Source: Dichotomocladium elegans (taxonomy: Eukaryota > Mucoromycota > Mucoromycetes > Mucorales > Lichtheimiaceae). Taken from it: a stretch of 64,000 nucleotides of DNA. The stretch is taken from contig JAIXMN010000038.1 in assembly GCA_025716815.1 (NCBI GenBank), forward strand, positions 209,225-273,224. Reading direction: 5' to 3'. Under the pieces are notes generated by a model that saw only the letters and a program-made list of their open reading frames with translations, did no database searches and had not been told where the DNA came from. This document shows positions 1 through 8,209 of the stretch, one piece after another. A program made the translations under genes and the position numbers. How positions within the stretch are numbered: the first letter of the stretch is position 1; every line of letters begins with the position of its first letter.

Positions 1-863
1 CCGAAATCCTCTATTAGGTGACGATGGCAGATATGAAACTCGTCGGTCAGATGTGAGAGAATCTCGTCAAGCAGAGGATCTGTTGCGATGGTGAACTTGT
101 CGATGAAAAGAGCCATGATATCCGGGTCGTTGAGTCGTTGTAGCCGCCAATGTTGCCGGGGTGCTGTAGGTTCTGGAAGTGTTGTTATAGGCGTGACTGG
201 CCAGAACGAGAAGACACACAGGTGGTGGTCTGAGTTGAGAGAGACATCGCTGCAGATCACCAGGGATGGATCTCTTACAACTAACCGGTTTGAGATGAAC
301 AGGTCGATGATGCTCGTGCCCAGGGCAGATGCAAATGTGGGCTGGCCATAGGTGAGTGAACCATTCCAGATATGCAAGCCATGCTGTATCACCCAGTCGC
401 GAAGAGTAGGACCGCGGTCGTTCTGGTCGTGGTCACCGAGTGAGCGGAGCCGAGTGTTGAGTTCACCAAGGACGATGGTGCGGTCGTCGATGGTGAGGCT
501 GTTGAGAAGGTCACGGATTGTAAGAAGATCGAGTGATGGCGGTAAGTAGAGGGAGTGCACTGTATAAGGCCCCATGGTGAAGGAGAGGATATAGGGCGAG
601 GTGATGGCATGTGGGTGGATATGGAAAGGCAAGTCAGGGCGGGCCAAGAGTGAGACACCGCCAAAACCGCGAGTGCCATTGCGCGGCCTGCGCGCATAGT
701 TGTGGGTTTGCGTCCAATGTGTGTTGAGTCGACCTTGCATAAGGTATGTTTCTGTGAGGATTAAAATGTCGACATTCATGTTGGTGCAATGTCGAACCAC
801 CTCGTCAGGCGACTGGTTGATGCCAGCCGCGTTTAATAGACCGATGCAAAGTCGATCTATCAT
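1..863 (-). CDS. LINE 1 ORF2, N-terminal apurinic-type endonuclease domain, partial
   Basis: ORF2 of LINEs nicks target DNA with an exonuclease III/AP-endonuclease-like domain and copies RNA from the nick. The frame runs open from ATG at 863 to the window edge (287 codons). It shows the early catalytic glutamate in ILTETYL, the central block VLGELNTRL and the late SDHH block. The central block usually reads GDFN, so GELN is a divergent form that keeps the asparagine. The ATG overlaps the ORF1 stop as ATGA (860-863), which suggests coupled termination and reinitiation. The start was chosen for that overlap and because it gives the full endonuclease N-terminus. The RT domain lies outside the window. 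Confidence 0.85.
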   Translation of the reverse strand, partial: MIDRLCIGLLNAAGINQSPDEVVRHCTNMNVDILILTETYLMQGRLNTHWTQTHNYARRPRNGTRGFGGVSLLARPDLPFHIHPHAITSPYILSFTMGPYTVHSLYLPPSLDLLTIRDLLNSLTIDDRTIVLGELNTRLRSLGDHDQNDRGPTLRDWVIQHGLHIWNGSLTYGQPTFASALGTSIIDLFISNRLVVRDPSLVICSDVSLNSDHHLCVFSFWPVTPITTLPEPTAPRQHWRLQRLNDPDIMALFIDKFTIATDPLLDEILSHLTDEFHICHRHLIEDF

Positions 864-2197
864 TGATTGTCGTGCATTTCGTCGTCGTCCACATCTCGGC
901 TAATGCCGAGAATCTTTTCAGCTTCTTCCACAGATGGGATTGGCCGCGGGGCAGGTCGTACTGGGTGTTGACGGACCGCCTGGAATTGCGTTAGTATGGT
1001 AGCATCCAAATGGTGCGGGTCGTCCACGTCAGTATTCACAAAATGTTGCAAGATCGAGAAACCCAGATGTGCCTTGGGCATTCGAAGACAGGCTCGAAGC
1101 ATCCGTTGTTGATAGAGCTCGTGGGCTTTTGCGACACGTTCCTCTGCTGTAAATCCGGCATACGCCGGCTGAATGATGGTGTTGGCTGCGATGGGATCAA
1201 AATCGATGGTGGTGATCTTGGCCTCTGCGAGTTTCGCCTTAAGTTCGCACACAAATGATGCGTGTACCAGCAAACTGGTAACACTGCGAACTGGGAAGTG
1301 TACATCAATGATGCGCCCTTGAGGGACACCCAGAATTGAGAGTGCCCGTCGGATCTCACTGTGTTGTGTGCGGCGTGGTGATGCAAAGGACAGCATAGCA
1401 TAGCCTCGGTTCTCCGGAGATGCTGCGGCTGCAAAGCAGCGGGTTGCCCAGGTGAGCATGCCTTCAGTAGGCTGATCGGTGCGCTGCCGACGGCGCTGGG
1501 CGTGAGAGGGGGGTGTGTTTTTCCGTGCTACTGAGGCCCATGTGAGCTGGCTAGCAGTGGATGTTGCGTTCACTGGACGATGGCGTGAATCCATGGTGGA
1601 AGATCCCAGCACTGCGACTGCATCCATGAATCGTATCACGGCGGGTGTGCCTTCAGGCTGGTTGCTCTCGACCTGCATCGGATTTTCTTCCGTCTGTTGT
1701 AGTGAGTTACGTAAGGTACTCAACTCCTTCCGCAGTGCTGCAGTAGATGCCCTTTCCTGGGCGAGGTCTGCCTTGAGCTGGTCCCGTTCAGCAAGTAGCT
1801 CCTGGAGTTGGTTCATCATCGTGTCATGTGTGGATAATAGCTTCGCCTGCTCAGAGAGCTGATGTTGCACACTCTGTACCCAATTAAATAAATTAATGGA
1901 GTGTGGGAGTTCTACCATGGCTTCCGCCTGGTTTTCGTTCTTGTGCACTTCCTCCATCAAGTTCGCAAATGTCTGCTTGGTTCGCTCTGCTGACTGCGAA
2001 GTTGGCAGACTGTTGCTGATCGGTGTGGCTGACGTTGACACTATCTCGGGATCAACCGCGTCTTGGCGCATAGGCGAAGGTTGCATCATTCGCTTTTTCA
2101 CCGGCTGTGGTGGGCCTGGGATCTTTGTTGCATGTGGCACAAGTGAATGCCTACGCTTTGCACGTGTGTTGGGAGCCGTGGTGCTGCTGTCAGGCAC
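860..2197 (-). CDS. LINE 1 ORF1, coiled-coil and RRM-like nucleic-acid-binding protein
   Basis: The protein of about 445 residues has a basic, Pro/Ser/Thr-rich N-terminus and a probable coiled coil (about 115-180, Leu/Gln/Glu-rich, SLQQTEE-type repeats). A C-terminal globular part resembles the corresponding part of LINE B ORF1, with shared blocks such as RIIDVHFP, TTIDFDP and the EERVAKAHELYQQRML stretch. LINE ORF1 proteins bind element RNA and help form the ribonucleoprotein. The start is unresolved: the codon at 2197 is GTG and no upstream in-frame ATG was seen, while the first in-frame ATG is at 2089. It lacks the CxxC zinc motif seen in LINE B ORF1. It reads without interruption and overlaps ORF2 by 4 nt. 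Confidence 0.8.
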   Translation of the reverse strand: MPDSSTTAPNTRAKRRHSLVPHATKIPGPPQPVKKRMMQPSPMRQDAVDPEIVSTSATPISNSLPTSQSAERTKQTFANLMEEVHKNENQAEAMVELPHSINLFNWVQSVQHQLSEQAKLLSTHDTMMNQLQELLAERDQLKADLAQERASTAALRKELSTLRNSLQQTEENPMQVESNQPEGTPAVIRFMDAVAVLGSSTMDSRHRPVNATSTASQLTWASVARKNTPPSHAQRRRQRTDQPTEGMLTWATRCFAAAASPENRGYAMLSFASPRRTQHSEIRRALSILGVPQGRIIDVHFPVRSVTSLLVHASFVCELKAKLAEAKITTIDFDPIAANTIIQPAYAGFTAEERVAKAHELYQQRMLRACLRMPKAHLGFSILQHFVNTDVDDPHHLDATILTQFQAVRQHPVRPAPRPIPSVEEAEKILGISRDVDDDEMHDNQ

Positions 2198-2351
2198 GTT
2201 AGAAGTGTCGGTGGTGGTTGCGGGAGTCGTAATGGAGTTTGTAATGGTGGCAGTTGTTGGGGCGAAAATTTCGACGGGTCGGAGAAAGTGTTTTACCGAA
2301 AAAGTATATAAAGACCTCGAATTCGCCGCGCTCGATGCTCGACAAGGTCTC

Positions 2352-2425
2352 GCTCGCTTAGCTCAGTTGGTTAGAGCGTGGTGCTAATAACGCCAAGGTC
2401 ACAGGTTCGACCCCTGTAGTGAGCA
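2352..2425 (+). tRNA. tRNA-Ile (anticodon AAU)
   Basis: The 74-nt gene folds into a full cloverleaf. The acceptor stem is GCTCGCT with AGTGAGC (one G-U pair) and discriminator A. The D-arm is GCTC/GAGC, the anticodon stem TGGTG/CGCCA with loop CTAATAA, and the T-arm ACAGG-TTCGACC-CCTGT. Anticodon AAT reads isoleucine AUU/AUC after A34-to-inosine editing. There is no intron. LINE 1 ends just upstream and the gypsy A LTR begins 80 bp downstream at 2505. The intervening 79 bp contain several TGTCG motifs resembling LTR ends but no gene. Confidence 0.95.
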
Positions 2426-2504
2426 TATTAATATCATTTTGATGTTGTGTCGACTATGTGTCGTAGCCAGATTTGTCGTAGCAACATATCAGATCTTCTT
2501 GATG

Positions 2505-2786
2505 TGTCGTCTTTTTATCAACTTGGATACCACTGAGAAGAGACGACGTCCACTGAGAGAATAACCACGAAGAGATAACCACGGAGAGATAGAACCACAC
2601 AGATAGTCGTCCGGACAATATATGATGATGTTTTATTACGATAAATGTCCCATTATTTATACTGTATTGACTTGTAAGAAATGAGTGCAATGCTGTCAAG
2701 ATTGCTACTGATGACTCATGTTTAGCAACCATTGTCATTCGGACTTTGTCTAAAAAGTGCTATGCTCCGCGGTAATGGTCATGTAG
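2505..2786 (-). repeat. Gypsy A 3' LTR, distal part
   Basis: This segment aligns over its whole length with 18816-19100, for example in the shared stretches at 2524-2590 and 2702-2750. It holds the 3' end of the LTR. The remaining 38 bp lie beyond LINE B at 8172-8209. The two LTRs of A show many substitutions and small indels, unlike the near-identical LTR pairs of B, C, D and F, so A is the oldest complete LTR element here. Confidence 0.85.
2772..2786. repeat. LINE B target-site duplication, left copy (right copy 8157-8171)
   Basis: The 15-bp sequence gtaatggtcatgtag occurs at 2772-2786 and again at 8157-8171, exactly bracketing LINE B. Removing one copy and the LINE restores the gypsy A LTR, as shown by the intact 5' LTR at 19087-19101. 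Confidence 0.9.
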
Positions 2787-3027
2787 ACAAAACAGTTTAT
2801 TTTGAAAGAGAAGGCGGTATGGAACGTGTGCTCAATAAAGCGGTCGCTCTCGCCAGATCGACAAGGTGGCTGCGGCATGAAAAACCCAGAGTGGCTGGGA
2901 AAAATGAGGGGGCAAGAAGAAAAAAGAAAAGAGAAAGAGATAAAAATGGGAACAATGGGGTCGACAAAAGTGGAGAAGAAGAAACTATCTAAAGGGGGAG
3001 TGGGAGTGACAACGAGAAAAGAGAGGG

Positions 3028-6000
3028 TTAGGGATCAAGAACGAAATCATCCAGAATTGCTTCGGTTGCATGAACAGGGACAGGACGCTCGAGCCACCGG
3101 AGAAGAGATCCGCCGAGGTCGGGGTCTTGCGAGGCGGAGAAATCCTCATCAAGGTGACACGCCATGTCGACCTCTAGGAGGATCTGGCACACCACTGGCC
3201 AGGTGCGTTGCCAGTATTTGATGCGGGAGGATGAGGTGATCTCAGAGCATGGCAGCTGGTTGAGGACCAATGAGAGCGGATCGCGATGATCATCATCATT
3301 GGCGACCCTCAACCGAGCGTGCATGTTGAGGCAGAAAATGAGGTGACGGCGGCTTGTGTGATCATGCTTACACCAGCATGGTTTAGGGCGGCCAGGGAGC
3401 CAGCCCATACGCCAGCGGATGCAGCGGCTGCGTTCCTTGTTCGTCATTGGCAAGTACATGACCGGGTCAATGCCAAGGCGTGGACGGCATGCGCTTAGGA
3501 GGATGGCGCGGGAGGAAGCGAGCTGGTCGGCGAGGCGGTCTTGCAAACAGCTGCGGATGGCACCTTTCAAGTCCACTCTTGAGGCTTGATGCCTAGGACG
3601 AGAAAGGGCCACCCACACCGAAGAGCGATGCAACTTCGGCCAAAGGTGTCTGGGCTGCTTGATGGAAGGGAGGAGTGCGGAAAGGAGGGTGTCGTCAGGC
3701 AAGTTGTATGCACGGTGCACAAATTTGGCCTGGAGGATGGCAACTCGGTCGACCATGTGGGGAAGGCGGGTGAGGTGGCGGAAGACGGCAGTGGAGGCGG
3801 TCTTGTGTCCCCCAAATATCATGCGAAGGCATTGATCTTGGGCGCGCTCAAGAGTTTTGAGGTCTTGGCGGGTGAGGTTGATCAGCGCGAGGCCGTATTC
3901 CATCTTTGGCCGTATAAATTGCTGGTACATACGGGTGGCGAGGAGGCGAGGGAAGCCATACGGGCTGACGCCAATGGCGTGCAGCATCCGCATGCTCGTG
4001 AGGGCGGCAGTGGTATTGAGGTGAAGGAGGGCTTGGTGATCGATCTGGCCAGCAGATGAAAAGGGAATCCCAAGGTACTTGAAGGAGGGCGATCGCGGGA
4101 GGTCGGTGCCATACAAGCATAGGGATGGGCGTTGGGTTGGGGCGTGGGCAGAGTCGAACAGCACCGCGCACTTGGCGGGATTCCAGCGATACCCGAGCTG
4201 AATGCTGTGTCGCTCGCATGCAGACAGAAGAGCAGGCATGGTAGACCATGATCCAATGAGGACCACGTCATCAGCGTAGAGCAGGCAATTAATCCGTTCG
4301 CCACGCACCAAGAAGTTGGGGGGCTCCTGAAAATCGGCATATGCGTCGTCGGGAGGAATATCCTGTTCTGCAACACGAAGCAATCCTGGGAGGGAATTGA
4401 TGTATATGGAGTAGAGGAAGGGGGAGAGAACAGAGCCTTGTAGCACACCTGTGACTGGTTCGAAGCGCCGTGACACAGTTCCTGTCAATAAAATCTCAAT
4501 AGAAACATCATTAAACATGTGCTGTAAAAGAGTGAGGAGGGCAGGGGAGGCGTATGGTTCTAACTCATTCCAGACTACAGAACGGTCGACTGTGTCATAG
4601 GCGGACTTAATGTCGAGGAAGGCTAGGACGGGAGGCGTGCCGTGGGTGGTGGTGTGCATGGTGGATAGCTCGTGCAGGCAGAGGGCTTGGTCGAGTGTGC
4701 TGCGGTGGTGTCTAAACCCACCCTGGGCGATATCCAAGATAGGATATGCAGCCTCAAGGGGGTTCATGAGGCAAAGCTCGAGCAGTTTTCGGAGCACCGA
4801 AGTCAAGCAGATTGGTCGGAAGTTGGCGGGGTCTGTTGTGGGTCCCTTCTTGTAAACGGGGATGGCTTGAGCCAGACGCCAAGCAGCTGGAGTTGTACCC
4901 CATCGCCAACAAAGTTCAAAGAACAGTGTCAACGTGGGGACAAGGGCACCAGACAGAGGGACGAGCATCTCGGCGCGCAGATGGTCGGCACCAGGGGCTT
5001 TGCGGGGAGGTAGGCGGCCAATAGCGTCCTCGACAACAGGAATCGTGAACGGGCAATCGTCTGTAAATGGTGGAGTCACGGCCGCGGGCAAAAGATCTTC
5101 ATCAATCGGCGGACCGAGAAGGTGACCAGCATAGACCTGACCAAGATGGTCGGCCATCCGATCGGCAGCCACCTGCGGACCGCGAGGATCCACAAAGGTG
5201 GGATTGAGCCGTCGGTTACGTCTGATTTTGGAGATGGTCGCGGTAGCTTTGCTGAAATCACCAGCAGCTAACCGGTCACAGAACTCGCGCCACGTCTGAC
5301 GACGACGCTGCTGGATGGCGCGACGGGCAAGGGCAGCAGCTTCTTGATAGGCAACCCATCGCGAGAGCTTACTAACACCATCCCGAGCACGACGCCATTG
5401 GCGATAGCATTTCTCGCGGCGGTCGATGGCTTCTTCGAGAGCAGGGGACCAGAACCACTTGCAGGTGCGGCGGGGAGGCGGGCGGGATCCAAGGCTGCTA
5501 TCCAGGGCTTGATAGATCGATTCGCACAGTTGGTCATGGAGTCGATCAAAATCGGGACGCGATTGATCTTCTCTAACTAGAGCCGTTAGAGAATCAAATA
5601 GGGGCTGGTTGAGCTCAGTGAAGAGCTGCACATACTGTGCAGTCTTCTCTGGGTCAGCCAGCTTACTTAATTTCCATAGGCGTCTAGTGTGCTTATTCGG
5701 CGGGGTTGGCTGGGTGGCGGGCGCAGCGAAGGTGAGATGCACCATCTTGTGATCGGAGCCGAGGGACAGATCGTCCCTGACTGTTAGTTGCGGGTCGACA
5801 AGAGGTGCAGAGCTCAGGAACCAGTCGATGATGCTAGTTCCCCGGAGTCGGACGTATGTGGGCATACCAAAGGCAAGGGAGGCATTCCAATGGTAGAGGC
5901 CGGTAGCTTGAATCCATTCGAGAAAGAGGGTGCCGCGTCGGGTGAGTACATGGTCACCAACAAATCGGCCAATGCGGGCATTGAAGTCGCCGCAGAAGAT

Positions 6001-6399
6001 GGTGTTGGATGTGTTGGGCCATGTGAGTGGTAGGTTGGCAAGGACGTCGAGGGCTTCGTTATCTGGGAGGGAGGGCGGGAGGTAGAGACAATGGATGAGA
6101 GTATCACAAAAAAGACAGGAGAGTACATAAGGTGAGTCGGAAGGGATGGAAGTTACTTGGTAGGGGCAGTCGGGATTTACTAAAAGCGAAATACCCATGC
6201 TGCCTACGAATGCGTTTTCAAGGCGGCGACCATAGACATGGTGCTGTTGCCAGGATGTGGGATATGAATGAGGGGAAAGGAGCCAAGTTTCGGTGATAAA
6301 GAGAAGGGATGTAGAAGGAGTGTATGTTAGGATGTTTTCAATAAGATGCCGTTGTAAGCCATTGGCATTCCAAATAGTAATAGTTATGTTTTTTAACAT
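3028..6399 (-). CDS. LINE B ORF2, endonuclease and reverse transcriptase
   Basis: The 1123-residue protein carries both activities needed for target-primed reverse transcription. The N-terminal endonuclease (about 1-235) has the FITETW glutamate, FCGDFNARIG and GSDHKMVHL blocks. The RT (about 450-790) shows the block AFLDIKSAYDTVDR, GVLQGSVLSPFLYSIYIN and the catalytic YADD at about 707-710. The C-terminus has a zinc-knuckle-like CWC...H...C group (about 1005-1025), as in many LINEs. No stop or frameshift was seen. The ATG lies two bases after the ORF1 stop (TAATTATG), suggesting reinitiation after ORF1. Adjacent antisense frames are shadows. Confidence 0.92.
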   Translation of the reverse strand: MLKNITITIWNANGLQRHLIENILTYTPSTSLLFITETWLLSPHSYPTSWQQHHVYGRRLENAFVGSMGISLLVNPDCPYQVTSIPSDSPYVLSCLFCDTLIHCLYLPPSLPDNEALDVLANLPLTWPNTSNTIFCGDFNARIGRFVGDHVLTRRGTLFLEWIQATGLYHWNASLAFGMPTYVRLRGTSIIDWFLSSAPLVDPQLTVRDDLSLGSDHKMVHLTFAAPATQPTPPNKHTRRLWKLSKLADPEKTAQYVQLFTELNQPLFDSLTALVREDQSRPDFDRLHDQLCESIYQALDSSLGSRPPPRRTCKWFWSPALEEAIDRREKCYRQWRRARDGVSKLSRWVAYQEAAALARRAIQQRRRQTWREFCDRLAAGDFSKATATISKIRRNRRLNPTFVDPRGPQVAADRMADHLGQVYAGHLLGPPIDEDLLPAAVTPPFTDDCPFTIPVVEDAIGRLPPRKAPGADHLRAEMLVPLSGALVPTLTLFFELCWRWGTTPAAWRLAQAIPVYKKGPTTDPANFRPICLTSVLRKLLELCLMNPLEAAYPILDIAQGGFRHHRSTLDQALCLHELSTMHTTTHGTPPVLAFLDIKSAYDTVDRSVVWNELEPYASPALLTLLQHMFNDVSIEILLTGTVSRRFEPVTGVLQGSVLSPFLYSIYINSLPGLLRVAEQDIPPDDAYADFQEPPNFLVRGERINCLLYADDVVLIGSWSTMPALLSACERHSIQLGYRWNPAKCAVLFDSAHAPTQRPSLCLYGTDLPRSPSFKYLGIPFSSAGQIDHQALLHLNTTAALTSMRMLHAIGVSPYGFPRLLATRMYQQFIRPKMEYGLALINLTRQDLKTLERAQDQCLRMIFGGHKTASTAVFRHLTRLPHMVDRVAILQAKFVHRAYNLPDDTLLSALLPSIKQPRHLWPKLHRSSVWVALSRPRHQASRVDLKGAIRSCLQDRLADQLASSRAILLSACRPRLGIDPVMYLPMTNKERSRCIRWRMGWLPGRPKPCWCKHDHTSRRHLIFCLNMHARLRVANDDDHRDPLSLVLNQLPCSEITSSSRIKYWQRTWPVVCQILLEVDMACHLDEDFSASQDPDLGGSLLRWLERPVPVHATEAILDDFVLDP

Positions 6400-6401
6400 A
6401 A

Positions 6402-8054
6402 TTATTGACTATCGGCGTTGGGGGTGGTGCGAGATGAAGATGAGCCAGAGACAGACATGAGTTCGTCGTCAATGGGTGTGGAGCTGTTTTGTGTGCCCTC
6501 GACGTCAACGTTCATCGGGGCTTCGGTGACAAAAGGATTGGCGGTGGTCGCGGCAGTGGTGCGTTTTGTGTTGGGGGCGGACAGGATTTCTTGAAGATCT
6601 ACATGGGTAAACCATCCGTTAGCAGTGAAGGCTCTGGCAACGGCGTACTTAACTGGCGCGCGAATGAAATCGACGGCCTTAAGAAGCCGTTGCTTGTGTA
6701 GTTCGGCGGCCTTTTCGCGACGCTCCTCCTCAGAGAGTGCCGCGAATTTGGGGTCACGGAGGTGCTTTGGATCACGAGGATCAAAGTCCTCTATCACCGG
6801 GATCCGGTGCTTGGCCAGTAATGTGGTAAACTCCTTCACATAGTCATTATGAAGGAGGATAGCCACTACCTGTCGATCGGGGTAATGCACATCTAAAATC
6901 CGTGCATTGTCAAAGCCGAGTTTGCGCAGACGGGTACGGAGCTCCTTGGTCGGCAGGCGGAATTTGCTCGGAATGTATATATATTTGAAGCCTTGCTCGC
7001 CCGAAGCAAAGCTAAATACACGCGAGATGGCAGCAGCGCGGCGGGGGGACAGGATCCGTTTGTTCTTCGTTGTGTGTGGGGACTTGGCCTTTTGCACACG
7101 ATCCGCCCAGGTGAGTGGCGCAGGGGCAGAGGTAGCTTCGGTGGTGGGTGCGGCGGTGGCGTACCGAGATGCCGCGGTGCCAGTCGGTGCATCCAAGGGG
7201 TTTTTGACGAGCATGTCGTCATTGTCATTGGCCTGAGCGTCCAGTTTAAGCTGCAGTGCAGCTATCGTAGCCTCCGCATTGGCGAGTTGGTTCTTCAACT
7301 GCTGGTTCTCAGCAAGCAGGGATTCAAGCTGGTCCACCCGACGGCGGGTGGTATTAAGCTCCTCCATGATTTTTTGCATGAAGTCGGGGAGGGCTTCATG
7401 GTGCTCAAAGATGAGCGGGGCCGAGTTTGTAGCCGAGGTCTCCAAGGTGGATTCGATGGTATCCATCGCGTTGCTGGGAGGTGGGAGGGCAGGCGCGGGG
7501 GCCGGAATCGACTCCAACGAGGTGCAGGCTGGGGCAGACGTGGCATGGGCTGCAAGCAGCTTCTCCATAGCCTGGAACGTGTAGGTCGTGTTGCACTTAC
7601 ACTTGTACTGCGGGCGCGGGGGAGTGGTTTTGCTGCTGCCGTTCTTCCGTATCCCATTGGGGAAGCGGCACACGGGGCAGACGAGTTCCTGGCGTACTTT
7701 TCGGAAAAGGGCCTCGTGTTCTACAACCATAGTTGCAGCGGGAGAAAAATTTTTGGCTTTTTGCACAGCCGTTGCAGTTACTTTTTCTTTTGACGCAGCC
7801 CCCATTTCAAAGGTAAACTGGAACTCGGTCTGGGACTGCAATGTCGGGGATCGAGTAGCCGAGACGCGGTTCTTCTTAATCTCGGGGAGATGTGAAGGGC
7901 GGGCTGAGGTGGTCGACAAACGGCGTTTACTGATTCCGCTGGTGATGGGGATGCGCGATGTTCGGGAGTTGTGCAAAGTCGAAGGGGCGGCCGATTGGAC
8001 TTGGGATGTTCCTTCTGGTGATCGCGATGGGGATTCCTGCGCTATGGGGTGCAC
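6402..8054 (-). CDS. LINE B ORF1, zinc-finger and coiled-coil RNA-binding protein
   Basis: This is the ORF1 partner of the endonuclease-RT downstream. The frame of about 550 residues has a basic Ser/Pro-rich N-terminus and a zinc-binding group VCPVCRFPNG...CKC (about 122-155). A coiled coil with the run NQQLKNQLANAEATIAALQ follows at about 240-275, then a C-terminal domain like that of LINE 1 ORF1 (RILDVHYPDR, then an EERREKAAELHKQRLLKA helix). The codon at 8054 is GTG and no ATG was found between it and the element's 5' end at 8156. The first internal in-frame ATG is about 84 codons in. Translation therefore starts either at a non-AUG codon or at that internal AUG, which would still include the zinc group. 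Confidence 0.82.
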   Translation of the reverse strand: MHPIAQESPSRSPEGTSQVQSAAPSTLHNSRTSRIPITSGISKRRLSTTSARPSHLPEIKKNRVSATRSPTLQSQTEFQFTFEMGAASKEKVTATAVQKAKNFSPAATMVVEHEALFRKVRQELVCPVCRFPNGIRKNGSSKTTPPRPQYKCKCNTTYTFQAMEKLLAAHATSAPACTSLESIPAPAPALPPPSNAMDTIESTLETSATNSAPLIFEHHEALPDFMQKIMEELNTTRRRVDQLESLLAENQQLKNQLANAEATIAALQLKLDAQANDNDDMLVKNPLDAPTGTAASRYATAAPTTEATSAPAPLTWADRVQKAKSPHTTKNKRILSPRRAAAISRVFSFASGEQGFKYIYIPSKFRLPTKELRTRLRKLGFDNARILDVHYPDRQVVAILLHNDYVKEFTTLLAKHRIPVIEDFDPRDPKHLRDPKFAALSEEERREKAAELHKQRLLKAVDFIRAPVKYAVARAFTANGWFTHVDLQEILSAPNTKRTTAATTANPFVTEAPMNVDVEGTQNSSTPIDDELMSVSGSSSSRTTPNADSQ

Positions 8055-8171
8055 GTTTGGAGGTGTTGGTGGTGGTGTTTGAGATGTTATTGTTGCTGAC
8101 GTCAGGGGTAAACTATTAGCCGCCGTAAAAAAGTGTACGGCGAGTGAAAGAGAAGCGTAATGGTCATGTAG

Positions 8172-8209
8172 CCGGTGATTAAAATAATCGACTGGACTGT
8201 ACTACGACA
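8172..8209 (-). repeat. Gypsy A 3' LTR, proximal part, with polypurine tract
   Basis: These 38 bp correspond to 19101-19138 of the 5' LTR and end in TGTCGTAG when read on the minus strand. Directly upstream on the minus strand is a purine-rich tract (complement of 8210-8220, CAGAGGGGGG-like), the expected primer for plus-strand DNA synthesis. Confidence 0.85.

Larger units (their letters stand above)
1..2290 (-). mobile_element. LINE 1, non-LTR retrotransposon, 5' part only
   Basis: Two overlapping minus-strand reading frames, an ORF1-type nucleic-acid-binding protein and an apurinic-endonuclease domain, form the 5' half of a LINE of the same clade as LINE B at 2787-8156. The element continues off the left edge, so reverse transcriptase and 3' end are not seen. 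The 5' end is not sharply defined. It lies between the last ORF1-like codons near 2280 and the tRNA-Ile gene at 2352, which puts the LINE within about 70 bp upstream of a tRNA gene. Confidence 0.85.
2787..8156 (-). mobile_element. LINE B, full-length non-LTR retrotransposon
   Basis: This is a 5.37-kb minus-strand element with uninterrupted ORF1 (6402-8054) and ORF2 (3028-6399), a short 5' leader (8055-8156) and a 3' UTR (2787-3027). It is bracketed by 15-bp duplications. The 3' UTR carries an AATAAA-like signal close to its end but no long poly(A) or simple-repeat tail was seen. With both frames open and the endonuclease and RT motifs present, it could be autonomous. It inserted into the LTR of gypsy A and is therefore younger than A. 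Confidence 0.9.

Noticed and set aside
6993..7793. Gly-rich 266-codon frame opposite LINE B ORF1
   Set aside because: It is an antisense shadow of a real coding region with low-complexity composition and no motif.
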